From: Thermoanaerobaculales bacterium
GTDB taxonomy: Bacteria > Acidobacteriota > Thermoanaerobaculia > Thermoanaerobaculales > Sulfomarinibacteraceae
DNA length: 64,000 nt
Assembly (NCBI GenBank): GCA_025456145.1
Contig: JALOLD010000001.1
Coordinates: 62,001-126,000, forward strand
Direction of reading: 5' to 3'
Numbering within the stretch: position 1 is the first letter of the stretch; the number at the start of each line of letters is the position of its first letter. Made by a program: the position numbers and the translations under genes. The notes under the pieces are model-generated. The model was given only the letters and a program-made list of their open reading frames with translations, was not told where the DNA came from and made no database searches. Of the stretch, positions 53,631 through 62,958 are shown in pieces.

Positions 53631-56114
53631 GTCCCCGCCCGCCACGCAGCGGAAGCCCACCGAGCGGTTGGAGTTCCCGGGCAGGCGACCGCTCCGGCCC
53701 GACACCCGCTGGCGCTGCGGCGGGTCGTCCCAGCCCCCTCCGCGCACCACCCTCCGCCGCTCCCCGGCGAGCCCGGTCTCCTGGTACCAGGGTCGGCCGT
53801 CGAGCGGCGCGCCGACGTAGTTGGGGTTGGCGACATCGTCCACCCACTCCGCGGCGTTACCGATCATGTCGTAGATCCCCCACGGGTTGGCGTCGAAGCT
53901 CGCGACCGGCGCCGGGCCAGGCCAGACGTCCTCGCGGTAGGCGCCCATCGCGTTGGCCCGCCCGGGGACCCAGCTCCCCCCCCAGGGGTAGGCCTCGCCG
54001 CCGCCGGCCCGCGCCGCGAGCTCCCACTCGGACTCGCTCGGCAGCCGCTTCCCGGCCCACGCCGCGTACTCCCGCGCCTGGTACCAGTCGACCCCCAACA
54101 CCGGGTGCATGCCGAGCCTCGGGTTGTCATAGTCCTCGGCGCGCTGGGGCGGCGTGCACGCGCCGGCGCCGACGCAGCTCCGGTACTCGTCGTTGGTGAC
54201 CTCGGTACGATCGATCCAGAAGCCTCCAACCGACACCCGGCGGCTCGGCGACTCGTCGACCCCCGCCGCGGCGTCGCCGAGGCTCGCACCCTGGACGAAG
54301 TCCTGCGCCGCGACCCAGACCATCCCCTTGCCGTCGCCGTCCCACACCGTGGTCTCGCCGGTCCGGCGGGCCAGACGGACGACGGCGGCGCCGAGCACCG
54401 CGTCGCCCCGCGCCAGCTCGAGCCCGATCGAGGCGGCATGGCGGGCGGTCGCACGATCGCCCCGCTGCTCGGCGGACGAGACCGAGGTGCGGAGCACGAG
54501 CACGAGCTGACGCTGGAAGGCCGCGAACCGACCGGTCAGCCGGGGCGCCGCGTCGACCGCCTCGCGGTAGGCGGCCAACCCGAGCTCGACCGCGTCGAGA
54601 TCGCTGCCGGAGGCCCGGGCGAGGATCTCGGTCTCGAACCGGCCGAAGAGATCGGCGGCGACCGGGTCGCCGGGATCGACGGCGAGCCGACGTGCCGCGG
54701 GCGCCAACCCGTCGGCGGCGCGTCCTTCGACCACCAGGTGGGTCAGGGCCCGCCGCTCGAGGAACCGCCGGTCCTCGGTCTCGAGGTCGGCCCCGTCGAG
54801 CTCGCCGCCCGGCCGGACCGGCGTCTCGAAGGCCCGCGTCGCGGTCCGCGCGAGCCACTCGGGCTCGATCGGCGGGTTGTGGTCGACGACGCAGCGGAAG
54901 CCGAGGTCGTCGGCGGCGTAGCCGATGTCGTACCACGAACGGCTCGACACCCTGGCGGCGTCGATCGACCGTCTCCAGGAGCCCCCCCGTACGACCCGCC
55001 CCCATCCCTCGCCCGCCGCACCGCCGTCGTCCGAGTCGGCGGAGAACCTCGGCCGGTAGCGATCCTCGCACCACTCCCAGGCGTTGCCCGCCATGTCGCG
55101 GAGCCCGAAGCCCATCGCCGGGAAGCTGCCGACCGGGCGGACGCCGCGACCCGCCGCAGGTCCCGGCTCCGACCACACGTTCGCGAGGTCGCGACGTCGG
55201 TCGTTGCCCCACGGGAAGCGCGCATCGAGGAGCTGCCCGCGCGCCGCGCGCTCCCACTCGGCCTCCGAGGGGAGCCGGCGCCCGGCCCACCGGGCATAGG
55301 CCCTCGCCTGCCGCCAGCTCACGCCGACCACCGGGTGATCGGCCCGCGCCGGGTCGGAAAACCCGGTCGGATCCTCGGGGGCGGTGCAGGCGCCGGCCTC
55401 GACGCACAGCCGGTACCGACGGTTGCTGACCTCCCGCGCCTCGAACCACCGGTCCGGCACCCCGACCCAGCGGAAGATGACCTCGTCGTCGAGACACGCG
55501 TTGTCGTTCTGCGTGCAGCCCATCCGGACCGCCATGGCGGGGTGGAAGATCAGCACCGCGCCGTCGAGCGGCGCCTCCCAGAGATCGCCGGGCTTGGCCT
55601 GGACGGGGGGCAGCAGGACCTCCCGCAGCCGGTCGACCGCCGCCGACTCGAGGTCGAGCTCGGCGGCCAGCGCCCACACCGCGCCGGCCCGCCGGAGATC
55701 GCTCGACCGCCAGCGATCGCCGGCCTCGAGGGCCCGCCGGGCGAGCCGCCGCTCGACGGTGGCGAGCCGGAAGCGGCCGTCCGGCAGGTCGGCGACGAGG
55801 CTCGCATAGGTGTCGAAGAGGGCCCGGGCGGCGGCCAGCCGGCCGGCCTCGATCTCGGCGTCGATCGTCGCCTCGGCGGCGAGCAGGGTCCGCTCCGCGG
55901 CCTCGTCGGCCGCACCCTCGCCGAGCCGGTCGATCGCGTCGGGAAGCTGGCTCCACGGACCCGCCGCGGCGGGCGGAGCGATCGATGTCAGGACGACGAG
56001 CAACAGGCCGGCGGCGGTCCGGCCGGGGACGACCTCACGCCACCGGCGGGGACGCGGCCGACTCGATCCTCCGGGCGGGCGGCTGGGCTCTGGCACGACG
56101 GTGGGGTCATCCAT
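53625..56114 (-). CDS. Exported protein with two formylglycine-generating-enzyme-like (FGE-sulfatase) domains
   Basis: 829-residue protein. One hydrophobic helix (AAGLLLVVLTSIAPPAAAG, about residues 34-52) exports it. Helices follow (55-185), then two SUMF1/FGE folds: residues about 188-410 (GLRDMAGNAWEWCEDRY, VVRGGSWRR, LGFRCVVD) and about 593-829 (GIYDMIGNAAEWVDDV, VVRGGGWDDP, VGFRCVAGG). They are joined by a helical linker of about 180 residues. True FGE enzymes need two active-site cysteines near the C-terminus; these domains do not show that pair, so they are likely binding or structural. ATG 56114 lacks a strong site. The end overlaps a simple repeat. It diverges from the next gene. Confidence 0.85.
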   Translation of the reverse strand: MDDPTVVPEPSRPPGGSSRPRPRRWREVVPGRTAAGLLLVVLTSIAPPAAAGPWSQLPDAIDRLGEGAADEAAERTLLAAEATIDAEIEAGRLAAARALFDTYASLVADLPDGRFRLATVERRLARRALEAGDRWRSSDLRRAGAVWALAAELDLESAAVDRLREVLLPPVQAKPGDLWEAPLDGAVLIFHPAMAVRMGCTQNDNACLDDEVIFRWVGVPDRWFEAREVSNRRYRLCVEAGACTAPEDPTGFSDPARADHPVVGVSWRQARAYARWAGRRLPSEAEWERAARGQLLDARFPWGNDRRRDLANVWSEPGPAAGRGVRPVGSFPAMGFGLRDMAGNAWEWCEDRYRPRFSADSDDGGAAGEGWGRVVRGGSWRRSIDAARVSSRSWYDIGYAADDLGFRCVVDHNPPIEPEWLARTATRAFETPVRPGGELDGADLETEDRRFLERRALTHLVVEGRAADGLAPAARRLAVDPGDPVAADLFGRFETEILARASGSDLDAVELGLAAYREAVDAAPRLTGRFAAFQRQLVLVLRTSVSSAEQRGDRATARHAASIGLELARGDAVLGAAVVRLARRTGETTVWDGDGKGMVWVAAQDFVQGASLGDAAAGVDESPSRRVSVGGFWIDRTEVTNDEYRSCVGAGACTPPQRAEDYDNPRLGMHPVLGVDWYQAREYAAWAGKRLPSESEWELAARAGGGEAYPWGGSWVPGRANAMGAYREDVWPGPAPVASFDANPWGIYDMIGNAAEWVDDVANPNYVGAPLDGRPWYQETGLAGERRRVVRGGGWDDPPQRQRVSGRSGRLPGNSNRSVGFRCVAGGDG

Positions 56115-56188
56115 TCCGGTCTGGCCATTGTACCCGCACCGCCCCCGCCGCCGCAGACCGCGCGGCGCGACTTGGCTACACTGAGGCG

Positions 56189-56851
56189 GTGCAGGACCCC
56201 GAGCCCGAGATCGCCTTCTACCGCGCCGTCGAGGACCTCTTCGCTTCGCTGCGCGGCGCGCCGCACGTCCTCTCGCCGCGCGACTTCCAGCTCCTCCGGA
56301 CGTGGTGGCGCGAAGGGGTGTCCTTCGTCGCCGTCACCGCCGGTCTCGAGGAGGTCTTCGCGCGCCATCGCGAGCGCGGCGAGACCGACCCGGTGGTCAG
56401 CCTCTCGTACTGCCGGCACGCGGTCCGGCGGCACGCCCGGCGGATCGCCGAGATGCGCGTCGGAGCCGGTGGGGAGGCGCCGGCCGACGAGTCGCCGGGG
56501 GGGCTCGACCGCCTCGCCGATCGGGTCCGCAGCCGCGCCGCCGGGCTTGCCGGCGACCGGCCGGCGGTGGCCGAGGTGGTCCTCCGGGTCGCCGAGCGTC
56601 TCGAGCTCGCCCGGACCGAGGTCCCGCCCGAGCTGCTCGACGCGCACCTCTGGGCGCTCGAGACGGCGATGCTGCGCGACTGCTGGCGGGCCCTCGACGG
56701 CGAGGACCGCCGGGCGATCGAGGGGCGGGTCGAGACCGCGGCCGCCGCCAGCGCGGCGTCGGACGAGGCGCGCCGACGCAGCGTCCGGGCGCTGCGCGAT
56801 CGCGAGCTGCGGCTGCTCCTCGACCTGCCGAGGCTCGAGCTCGGTGGCTGA
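56189..56851 (+). CDS. Conserved-looking protein of unknown function leading the rRNA-methylase/comEC operon
   Basis: 220-residue soluble helical protein rich in Arg, Ala and Glu. AFYRAVEDLFASLRGAPHVL and SPRDFQLLRTWWREGVSF open it, and VVSLSYCRHAVRRHARRIAE follows near residue 75. The second half is helical with many heptads. No enzyme motif is seen; I have a memory of similar hypothetical proteins in Acidobacteriota, not checked. The start drawn is GTG 56189, close behind a GAGG, so it is uncertain. Its stop overlaps the methyltransferase start by eight bases. Confidence 0.55.
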   Translation: MQDPEPEIAFYRAVEDLFASLRGAPHVLSPRDFQLLRTWWREGVSFVAVTAGLEEVFARHRERGETDPVVSLSYCRHAVRRHARRIAEMRVGAGGEAPADESPGGLDRLADRVRSRAAGLAGDRPAVAEVVLRVAERLELARTEVPPELLDAHLWALETAMLRDCWRALDGEDRRAIEGRVETAAAASAASDEARRRSVRALRDRELRLLLDLPRLELGG

Positions 56852-58142
56852 GCCCCGGCCGCCCGCCGCGGGCGACCCCGCCCACGACCACCCGGTCGAG
56901 CTGCGCGCCGTCAAGCTGATCGGCGGCGGTCGCTGCCTGGCCCACTCCGGCGGCGCGACCTGGATGGTGAGCGGCGCCCTGCCGGGCGAGCTCGTCCGGG
57001 TCGGGCTGGTCGGACGAAGGGCGCGGGTCGTCGAGGGCGAGGCCCTCGAGGTGCTCGCCGACCCGCACACCGCCCGGCTCGCCGAGCCGTGCCCCCATGC
57101 CCCCGCCTGCGGCGGCTGCGACTGGCCGCACGTCGCGGCCCGGCCGGGGGCCGACCTCAAGCGCTCGGTGGCCGCCGAGTCCGCGGCTCGCCACCCGGAG
57201 ATCGCCGCCCGCCTGGCCGAGGCGCCGGTCACCGCCTCACCGGCGGCCTATCGCCTGCGCAACCGTCTCCACTGGGACCCGCCGACCCGGACGATCGGCT
57301 TCTATCGCCGCCGGACCTGGCAGGTCGCCGGGATCGAGCACTGCCGGATCGTCACCCCCACCCTGGCCGGCCTGCTGCCGGCCCTCGGGCGGGCCCTCGC
57401 CGCGTTCTGCCCCGACGCCCTCGACGTCGAGACCGTCGAGGGCGACGACGGTCTGGTCGCCGCGCTCCGGCCGGCACGCCGCGGCCCGCCGGAGGTCCCC
57501 GCCTCTCGTCTCCCCGGCCCGGAGGCGTGCCCCGGGCTCGCCGGGCTCCACCGGCTCACCGCCGACGGGGACCTCGAGCCGGGTTGGGGCGCCGACCGGG
57601 TCACAATGGCCCTGCCGATCGCCCTCGAGGTGCCGATCGGGTCGTTTTTCCAGGGCAACCGCCATCTCGTTCCGGAGCTCTTCGGCACCGTCGCCTCCCT
57701 GATCGGACCCGGCGACGAGCCGGTCTTCGACCTGCACGGCGGCGTCGGCTTCCTCGCCGCGGCGGCCCGGGCCGCCGGTCGGGCCGACCTCACCGTGGTC
57801 GAGGTCCACGGGCCCGCCGCCGCCGCCGCGCGGCGCAACCTGCCGGACGCCCGGGTGGTCGCCGACACCGCGGAGCGGTTCGTCGCGGGGTCGTCCGAGC
57901 TGCCCCGACGCGCCGTCGTCATCACCGACCCGCCGCGGTCCGGGCTGACCGCCCGGCTCCGCGCCGATCTCGCCCGCTGGCGACCCCGCCGGATCGTCAT
58001 GCTCGGCTGCGACCCCGCGACCTGGAGCCGCGACGCGGCCGAGCTCGCCGCCGCCGGCTACCAAGTGGTCCATCTCGAGCTGCTCGACCTCTTCCCCTTC
58101 ACTCACCACGTCGAGGTGCTGGCCGTGCTGGAGCTCGAGTGA
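56844..58142 (+). CDS. RumA/TrmA-type RNA (uracil-5-)-methyltransferase
   Basis: 432-residue SAM-dependent enzyme methylating U in 23S rRNA or tRNA. An N-terminal TRAM-like barrel is followed by an iron-sulfur motif CPHAPACGGCDWPHV (about residues 80-94), with a later Cys in EHCRIV. The SAM site is VFDLHGGVGFLAAAAR, and the catalytic Cys is in LGCDPATWSRDAAEL (about 392). The catalytic motif is RRAVVITDPPRSGL. The start is GTG 56844 (GTGGCTGA overlap with the previous stop). The 4Fe-4S centre favours the RumA/RlmD type rather than TrmA. The stop overlaps comEC as GTGA. Confidence 0.88.
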   Translation: MAEPRPPAAGDPAHDHPVELRAVKLIGGGRCLAHSGGATWMVSGALPGELVRVGLVGRRARVVEGEALEVLADPHTARLAEPCPHAPACGGCDWPHVAARPGADLKRSVAAESAARHPEIAARLAEAPVTASPAAYRLRNRLHWDPPTRTIGFYRRRTWQVAGIEHCRIVTPTLAGLLPALGRALAAFCPDALDVETVEGDDGLVAALRPARRGPPEVPASRLPGPEACPGLAGLHRLTADGDLEPGWGADRVTMALPIALEVPIGSFFQGNRHLVPELFGTVASLIGPGDEPVFDLHGGVGFLAAAARAAGRADLTVVEVHGPAAAAARRNLPDARVVADTAERFVAGSSELPRRAVVITDPPRSGLTARLRADLARWRPRRIVMLGCDPATWSRDAAELAAAGYQVVHLELLDLFPFTHHVEVLAVLELE

Positions 58143-60403
58143 CCGACGAGCGCGGCGCGCCGGCAGCGCTGCGCCCCCTGTGGCTCATCACCGTGGGGGC
58201 GGCGACCGGGGCCGGCACGACCACCGCGCTGTCCCCCGCCGCCCCGGGCTGGGTCGCGGCAGCCTCGGCCGTCCTCGGTCTCGTCGCCGCCCTCGTCGCG
58301 CTGCGCCGCGGAGGCGCCGGCGCCTCGATGCTGTGGCTGATCGCCGGTCTCGGTCTGGCCGGCGGTCACGGCCTCGCCCAGGCCGCCGACCGGCGCGAGC
58401 TCGTCCGCCTGATCGAGGCCGAGGACCCGGTGTGGGTGCGCGCCCGGCTGGTCGTCACCGACGGCTGGGCGGCGACCCGGTGGGGCCGGCGGGCGGCGGT
58501 CCGCGTGCTCGAGGCGCGGCACGACCAGCTGAGGGTGCCCGCGTTGCCGCGGGCCAGGCTCGAGGTCCGGGGCGACGTTCGCCCCGAGGACCTGCCGCCC
58601 CCGGGTCGTGTGGTCGAGGCGCTGGTCTCGATCCGCGGCGAGCCGTCCTCGCCGCTGCTCGTCGCCACCTCGCACCGGCTGGTCGAGCCGCCGGGGGGCG
58701 CCCGGGTCCTCCCGACGGTTCGCGACGCCCTGGCTCGCCGCCTCCTTCAAGCCGCCGGCACCGACCTCGGGCGGCTCCGTGCCGCCGAGCTCGCCGCCGC
58801 CCTGTCGCTGGGCCGGCGGGACCTGGTACCGGCCTCCCGCCGGGAGGGCTGGCGGCGGTCCGGGCTCGCCCACGTCCTCGCGGTCAGCGGGCTGCACGTC
58901 GGGCTGGTCGCCGGCCTCGCCTGGCTCGCCCTCGCCGCCGGCGGCGCCTCTCCGACCGCCACGCGGGTCGCGCTCCTGGTCGTGCTCCCGGGCTACGCCC
59001 TGCTCGCCGGCGCCTCGCCCTCGGCGGTCCGGGCCGCGCTCATGGGGGTCGTCTTCGTCGGCGCCCGGCTGCTCGGCCGCGCCATCCTTCCGATGGCCGC
59101 GGTGCTCCTCACCGCGTCGATCCTGCTCGTCGCCGACCCGGCGCTGATCGGCGAGGTCTCGTTCCAGCTCACCGTCGTGCTCACCGCCGCCCTGGTCCGC
59201 TGGGGACCCGCGCTGACCGCCGCGATCCCGCTGCCGACCTGGCTCGCCGGCGCGATCGCCGTCCCGGTGGTCGCCCAGCTCGCCGCGGCGCCACTCGTCG
59301 CCATCCACTTCGGCTCGGCGATCCCGGGCGCCGCCGCCGCCAACCTCCTCGTGCCCGTCCTGCTCGCGCCGCTGGTCGTCGCCTCGGTCGCGGCGACCGT
59401 CGCGGCCCCGCTGAGCGCCGCGATCGCCGGCTGGCTCCTCGACCTCGCCGGCGCCGCCACCGGGCTGCTCTGGCTCGCCGGCGCCCCGGCCCGGATGTCC
59501 GAGCTCGTGCCGCCCCCGCTGCCCCTCGCGCTGACCGCGGTGCTGCTCGTGCTTGGCGTCGGCGCCCTGCTCCCCGGACGACCGTCCCGCCCGGCCGCCA
59601 TGGCTTATGTCGGCTGCCTGGCGATCGCCGTGGCGGCGTGGCTCGCCGTCCCGCCACCCGGCGGGACCCGGATCGAGCTGCTCCCGGTGGCGAACGGGCT
59701 CGCCGTGCGAGCCTCGGCCGGCGGCGACCACCTGCTGATGGACGGCGGCGGACGGCCGCGCGAGGCCGCCGAGCTGCTCGCGGCGAGCCGGGTCCGGCGG
59801 CTTAGGGCGGTCATCGCGTCGCACGGCGACGAGGACCACATCGGGGGCCTCGCGATGGTCCTCGAGACCTGCCGGGTCGACACCCTCGTGGTGCCCGCCT
59901 GGCTGCTCGGCGAGCCCGAGGTGGTCCCCCTGCTGCGCATCGCACGGCGGCGCGGGACCCGGGTCCTCCCGGCGGCCCGGGGCACCCGTCTCGCCCTCGG
60001 GGCGATCCGGCTCGACGTCCTGTGGCCACCCGCGCTCCTGCCTCCGAGATCCGACAACGAGCGCTCGCTGGTCCTCCGGCTCGAGGCCGACGACGCCGTC
60101 GCCCTGCTCACCGGCGACATCGGCCGCGAGTCCGAGCGCCGGCTCGCCGCCACGACCGACCTCCGCGCCGAGCTCCTCCTCGTCCCCCACCACGGCAGCC
60201 GCGGCTCGGCGACGCCGGCCCTGCTCGACGGCTGCGCGCCCCGGCTGGCCCTCATCCCAGCCGGCCCGGAGAACCTCCATCACCATCCCAGCCCCGAGGT
60301 CCTGGAGCGGCTCGACGAGCGGGGGGTCGACTACCGGATGCCGATCCGCGACGGGCGCTGCGGCGCGCGTCGGGACGGCGCCGGCTGGCTGCTCTACCCC
60401 TGA
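58139..60403 (+). CDS. comEC: ComEC/Rec2 competence DNA channel with metallo-beta-lactamase domain
   Basis: 754-residue polytopic protein that passes single-stranded DNA across the inner membrane during natural transformation. It has an N-terminal helical part, an OB-like region (about 100-190), and the competence core with HVLAVSGLHVGLVAGLAW and GASPSAVRAALMG. The C-terminal domain (about 515-750) is metallo-beta-lactamase-like, with IASHGDEDHIGGLAMVLETC and LLVPHHGSRGS. The start is GTG 58139 in GTGA overlap with the methyltransferase stop. miaA follows 56 bases later. The length is near the family norm (750-800). Confidence 0.93.
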   Translation: MTDERGAPAALRPLWLITVGAATGAGTTTALSPAAPGWVAAASAVLGLVAALVALRRGGAGASMLWLIAGLGLAGGHGLAQAADRRELVRLIEAEDPVWVRARLVVTDGWAATRWGRRAAVRVLEARHDQLRVPALPRARLEVRGDVRPEDLPPPGRVVEALVSIRGEPSSPLLVATSHRLVEPPGGARVLPTVRDALARRLLQAAGTDLGRLRAAELAAALSLGRRDLVPASRREGWRRSGLAHVLAVSGLHVGLVAGLAWLALAAGGASPTATRVALLVVLPGYALLAGASPSAVRAALMGVVFVGARLLGRAILPMAAVLLTASILLVADPALIGEVSFQLTVVLTAALVRWGPALTAAIPLPTWLAGAIAVPVVAQLAAAPLVAIHFGSAIPGAAAANLLVPVLLAPLVVASVAATVAAPLSAAIAGWLLDLAGAATGLLWLAGAPARMSELVPPPLPLALTAVLLVLGVGALLPGRPSRPAAMAYVGCLAIAVAAWLAVPPPGGTRIELLPVANGLAVRASAGGDHLLMDGGGRPREAAELLAASRVRRLRAVIASHGDEDHIGGLAMVLETCRVDTLVVPAWLLGEPEVVPLLRIARRRGTRVLPAARGTRLALGAIRLDVLWPPALLPPRSDNERSLVLRLEADDAVALLTGDIGRESERRLAATTDLRAELLLVPHHGSRGSATPALLDGCAPRLALIPAGPENLHHHPSPEVLERLDERGVDYRMPIRDGRCGARRDGAGWLLYP

Positions 60404-60459
60404 GCAACGCGATCCAGGGACGCGACGCGGCGGCCCCGGATCTCGCGTATCCTCCTCCC

Positions 60460-61413
60460 GTGGACGAGCGCCCGAAGCCCGAGCCGCTGCTCCTGGTCAT
60501 CGGACCGACCGCCTCCGGCAAGAGCCGCCTCGGCCTCGAGGTCGCCGAGGCGTTGGGCGGCGAGATCGTCTCGGCGGACGCCTTCGCCGTCTACCGGCGG
60601 CTCGACATCGGCACCGACAAGCCCGACGCCGACGCCCGTCGGCGCGTCCGCCACCACCTCGTCGACATCGTCGATCCGATCGAGCGGTTCTCGGCCGGCG
60701 CTTTTCTCAGGGAGGCGACCGCCACGATCGCCGGAATCCGAGCTCGGGGTCTCACGCCGGTGGTCGTCGGCGGAACCCATTTCTGGGTCCGGGCGCTGCT
60801 GCTCGGGCTTTTTCCGGCGCCCCCCCGTGACCCCGAGCGCTCGGCTCGCCTCGCCGCCGAGTGGGCGGCCGACCCCGGCGAGGTCTTCGCCCGGCTCGTC
60901 GCCTGCGATCCGGTCGCGGCGGCCAAGATCGGACCCGGCGACCGGCAACGGGTCCTACGCGCCCTCGAGGTCTTCGAGGCGACGGGCAGGCCGATCACCG
61001 AGCATTGGGCGGAGCACCGGCGGCGCCGCGGCTTCGAGCCGGTGATCGTCGCACCGGAGCGTCCGAGGGCCGAGCTTTATGCTAAGATCGACGCTCGCGT
61101 CGATCTCATGTACGAGTCCGGATTGAGGGAGGAGGTCCAGCAGATTCTCGCCTCGGGGGTGCCGTTCGACGCCCACGCGCTCAAGGCGATCGGCTACCGC
61201 CAGCTGGTCGAGCACCTGACCGGCCGATGTAGCCTGGAATCTGCGATTGACAACACGAAGAGGGCGAGCCGACGGCTCGCGAAGCGCCAGTTGACCTGGT
61301 TGCGGAGTCTGACCGAAGGCGAGCTGCGCTGGCTCCCGCCCGCCGAGCGCGGCGGCACGGCAGCGACGCTCCGCCTATGGTCGGAGACACTCGGGGGAGG
61401 AGGGCAACGATGA
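60460..61413 (+). CDS. miaA: tRNA dimethylallyltransferase
   Basis: 317-residue enzyme that adds a dimethylallyl group to A37 of tRNAs reading UNN codons. The P-loop is VIGPTASGKSRLGLEVA (about residues 14-30). SADAFAVYRRLDIGTDKP holds the base-binding Asp region, and VVVGGTHFWVRALLLG and YRQLVEHLTG are family motifs. The C-terminal RLAKRQLTWLR is the usual tRNA-contact end. The start is GTG 60460, with CCTCCTCCC rather than a true ribosome-binding site upstream. The stop overlaps hfq as ATGA, an order also common in Proteobacteria. Confidence 0.95.
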   Translation: MDERPKPEPLLLVIGPTASGKSRLGLEVAEALGGEIVSADAFAVYRRLDIGTDKPDADARRRVRHHLVDIVDPIERFSAGAFLREATATIAGIRARGLTPVVVGGTHFWVRALLLGLFPAPPRDPERSARLAAEWAADPGEVFARLVACDPVAAAKIGPGDRQRVLRALEVFEATGRPITEHWAEHRRRRGFEPVIVAPERPRAELYAKIDARVDLMYESGLREEVQQILASGVPFDAHALKAIGYRQLVEHLTGRCSLESAIDNTKRASRRLAKRQLTWLRSLTEGELRWLPPAERGGTAATLRLWSETLGGGGQR

Positions 61414-61667
61414 ACAAACCTGCGAGCAATACCATCAACATCCAGGATCCGTTCTTCTATCAGCTTCGCAAGGACTCGAGAACCGTGCACGTCTACCTGG
61501 TGAGCGGCAAGCGGCTGACCGGCGTCCTCCGCCGCTTCGACCGGTATGCCGTCATCCTCGAGAACCACGGCCAGGAGCAGCTGGTCTACAAGCACGCCAT
61601 CGCCAGCATCTCGCCGGCCGGCGCATTTGGCGGCGGCCCCACCCAGGATGAGCCCGCTGCCGACTGA
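61410..61667 (+). CDS. hfq: RNA chaperone Hfq
   Basis: 85-residue Sm-like protein that forms a hexamer and pairs small RNAs with mRNAs. The Sm1 motif is NIQDPFFYQLRKDSRTVHVY followed by LVSGKRLTGVLRRFDRYAVI; the Sm2 motif is the YKHAIASI segment near residue 64. The length is near that of minimal Hfq. ATG 61410 overlaps the miaA stop (ATGA) and follows GGAGGAGGGC. The stop lies inside the next gene, whose start is 20 bases upstream of it. A second RNA partner is not visible here. Confidence 0.96.
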   Translation: MNKPASNTINIQDPFFYQLRKDSRTVHVYLVSGKRLTGVLRRFDRYAVILENHGQEQLVYKHAIASISPAGAFGGGPTQDEPAAD

Positions 61668-62958
61668 CGACCCGCGACCGCCCTTGCCGACTAACCGTCC
61701 CAACCGCGACGTCGGGTCGTCGAACCGCCACGCCAGTCGAACCCGCCGGACGGTCGCGGGCCTGGCGGTGATGCTCGGGCTGGTGGCGAACCTCCCCGCG
61801 CCGGTCCCTCTGGCGGCGGACCAGATCGCCCCCCCTTCGCCGTTGACCGGGCCCGGGGTCGTCGAGCCCGCCAAGGGCGAGCGAAAGAAGATCGATCGGG
61901 CCTGGCGTGAGCTCACCGCAGGCGACATCGCCGACAGCCGACGGCGGCTCGGACGCGCCGGCTCGTCGACGCCGGCGCGACTGCTCGGGCTCCAGATCGA
62001 CCTGGCGGAGGGAGGTCTCGAGACCCTCGACGAGCTCGTCGAGCTGTGCCAGCGGCACCCCGACTACGCCGCCGCCTGGCTCACCCTGTCGATCGCCGCG
62101 GAGCGCGCCGGCGCCGAGGCGACCGCCGTCGACGCCGCCCGGGTCGGGGCCGAGCTGTGGCCGGACTCGCCGTGGAGGTCGCGACCCGACGAGCTGAGGC
62201 GACGCTGGGTCGACGACCGGATCGCGCGCGCCGCGGAGCTGCTCGCCGAGGGGCGACCCGACGAGGCCCTGGCCGAGCTCGATGCCGCGCGGGTCATCGG
62301 GCCCGCGGGGCCCGACGCCGACCTCGTCCGGGCGCGGGTCCTGATCGCCACGGGTCGGGAGGCAGAGGCCGACGCGATCCTCGCGGAGCTCCCGGATGTC
62401 GACGAGGCCTCGTTGCTCCGCGCCACCATCGCCGAGGAGCGCGGCAACTGGCAGACCGCGATGGAGGCCTACGCCTCGCTCCCCGCCGACCACCCGAGCC
62501 GCGCGGCGGGCCTCGAGCGCGCGCAGTGGCGGTGGCGGCTGACCCTTCTGCCGACCTACGCTCGCAGGGCGATGGAAGCAGACCAGGTCAACCGAGGCGA
62601 CCTCGCGGTGATCCTGGTCGCGGTCCACCCGCGGCTGGCAACCCTTCCCGGCGGTCCCGTCCCGGTGATGTCGGACATCGTCGACCACCCGGGGCAGCGC
62701 GAGATCCTCATCGCCGTCCGCCTCGGGATCGTCCGACCGGATCTTCGGGAGCACCGCTTCTACCCCGACCTCGACGCCGACTCCCGTACGGTTCGCGAGG
62801 CCGTCGAGCGCACCCGTGCCCTGGTCGGGCTGACCGCGCCGGTGTGGTGTTCCGATCCGGGCATGCTAGGCTCGTCCTGTACAACCATTCCAGAGCCGCC
62901 GAGCGGCGAGGCGGTTGTCGCGGCGGTGGCCGGGGCAACCCCGGGGGCAGGGGGATGA
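61648..62958 (+). CDS. Exported TPR-repeat protein between hfq and a Crp/Fnr gene
   Basis: 436-residue protein. The N-terminus is disordered and Pro-rich, then one hydrophobic helix (TVAGLAVMLGLVANLPAP) anchors or exports it. The rest holds TPR-like helices: KKIDRAWRELTAGDIADSRR, YAAAWLTLSIAAERAGAEAT, RIARAAELLAEGRPDEALAE and LLRATIAEERGNWQTAMEAY. A last domain of about 110 residues (ILVAVHPRLATLPGGPVPVM; RTVREAVERTRALVGLTAPV) could be an S-layer-homology-like element, but this is unproven. ATG 61648 overlaps hfq by 20 bases. The stop overlaps the Crp gene as ATGA. Confidence 0.72.
   Translation: MSPLPTDDPRPPLPTNRPNRDVGSSNRHASRTRRTVAGLAVMLGLVANLPAPVPLAADQIAPPSPLTGPGVVEPAKGERKKIDRAWRELTAGDIADSRRRLGRAGSSTPARLLGLQIDLAEGGLETLDELVELCQRHPDYAAAWLTLSIAAERAGAEATAVDAARVGAELWPDSPWRSRPDELRRRWVDDRIARAAELLAEGRPDEALAELDAARVIGPAGPDADLVRARVLIATGREAEADAILAELPDVDEASLLRATIAEERGNWQTAMEAYASLPADHPSRAAGLERAQWRWRLTLLPTYARRAMEADQVNRGDLAVILVAVHPRLATLPGGPVPVMSDIVDHPGQREILIAVRLGIVRPDLREHRFYPDLDADSRTVREAVERTRALVGLTAPVWCSDPGMLGSSCTTIPEPPSGEAVVAAVAGATPGAGG

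Noticed and set aside
54105-56843. Plus-strand frame continuous with the RumA-type methyltransferase
   Set aside because: The upstream 913 codons are antisense to the FGE-like protein; the methyltransferase itself starts at GTG 56844.
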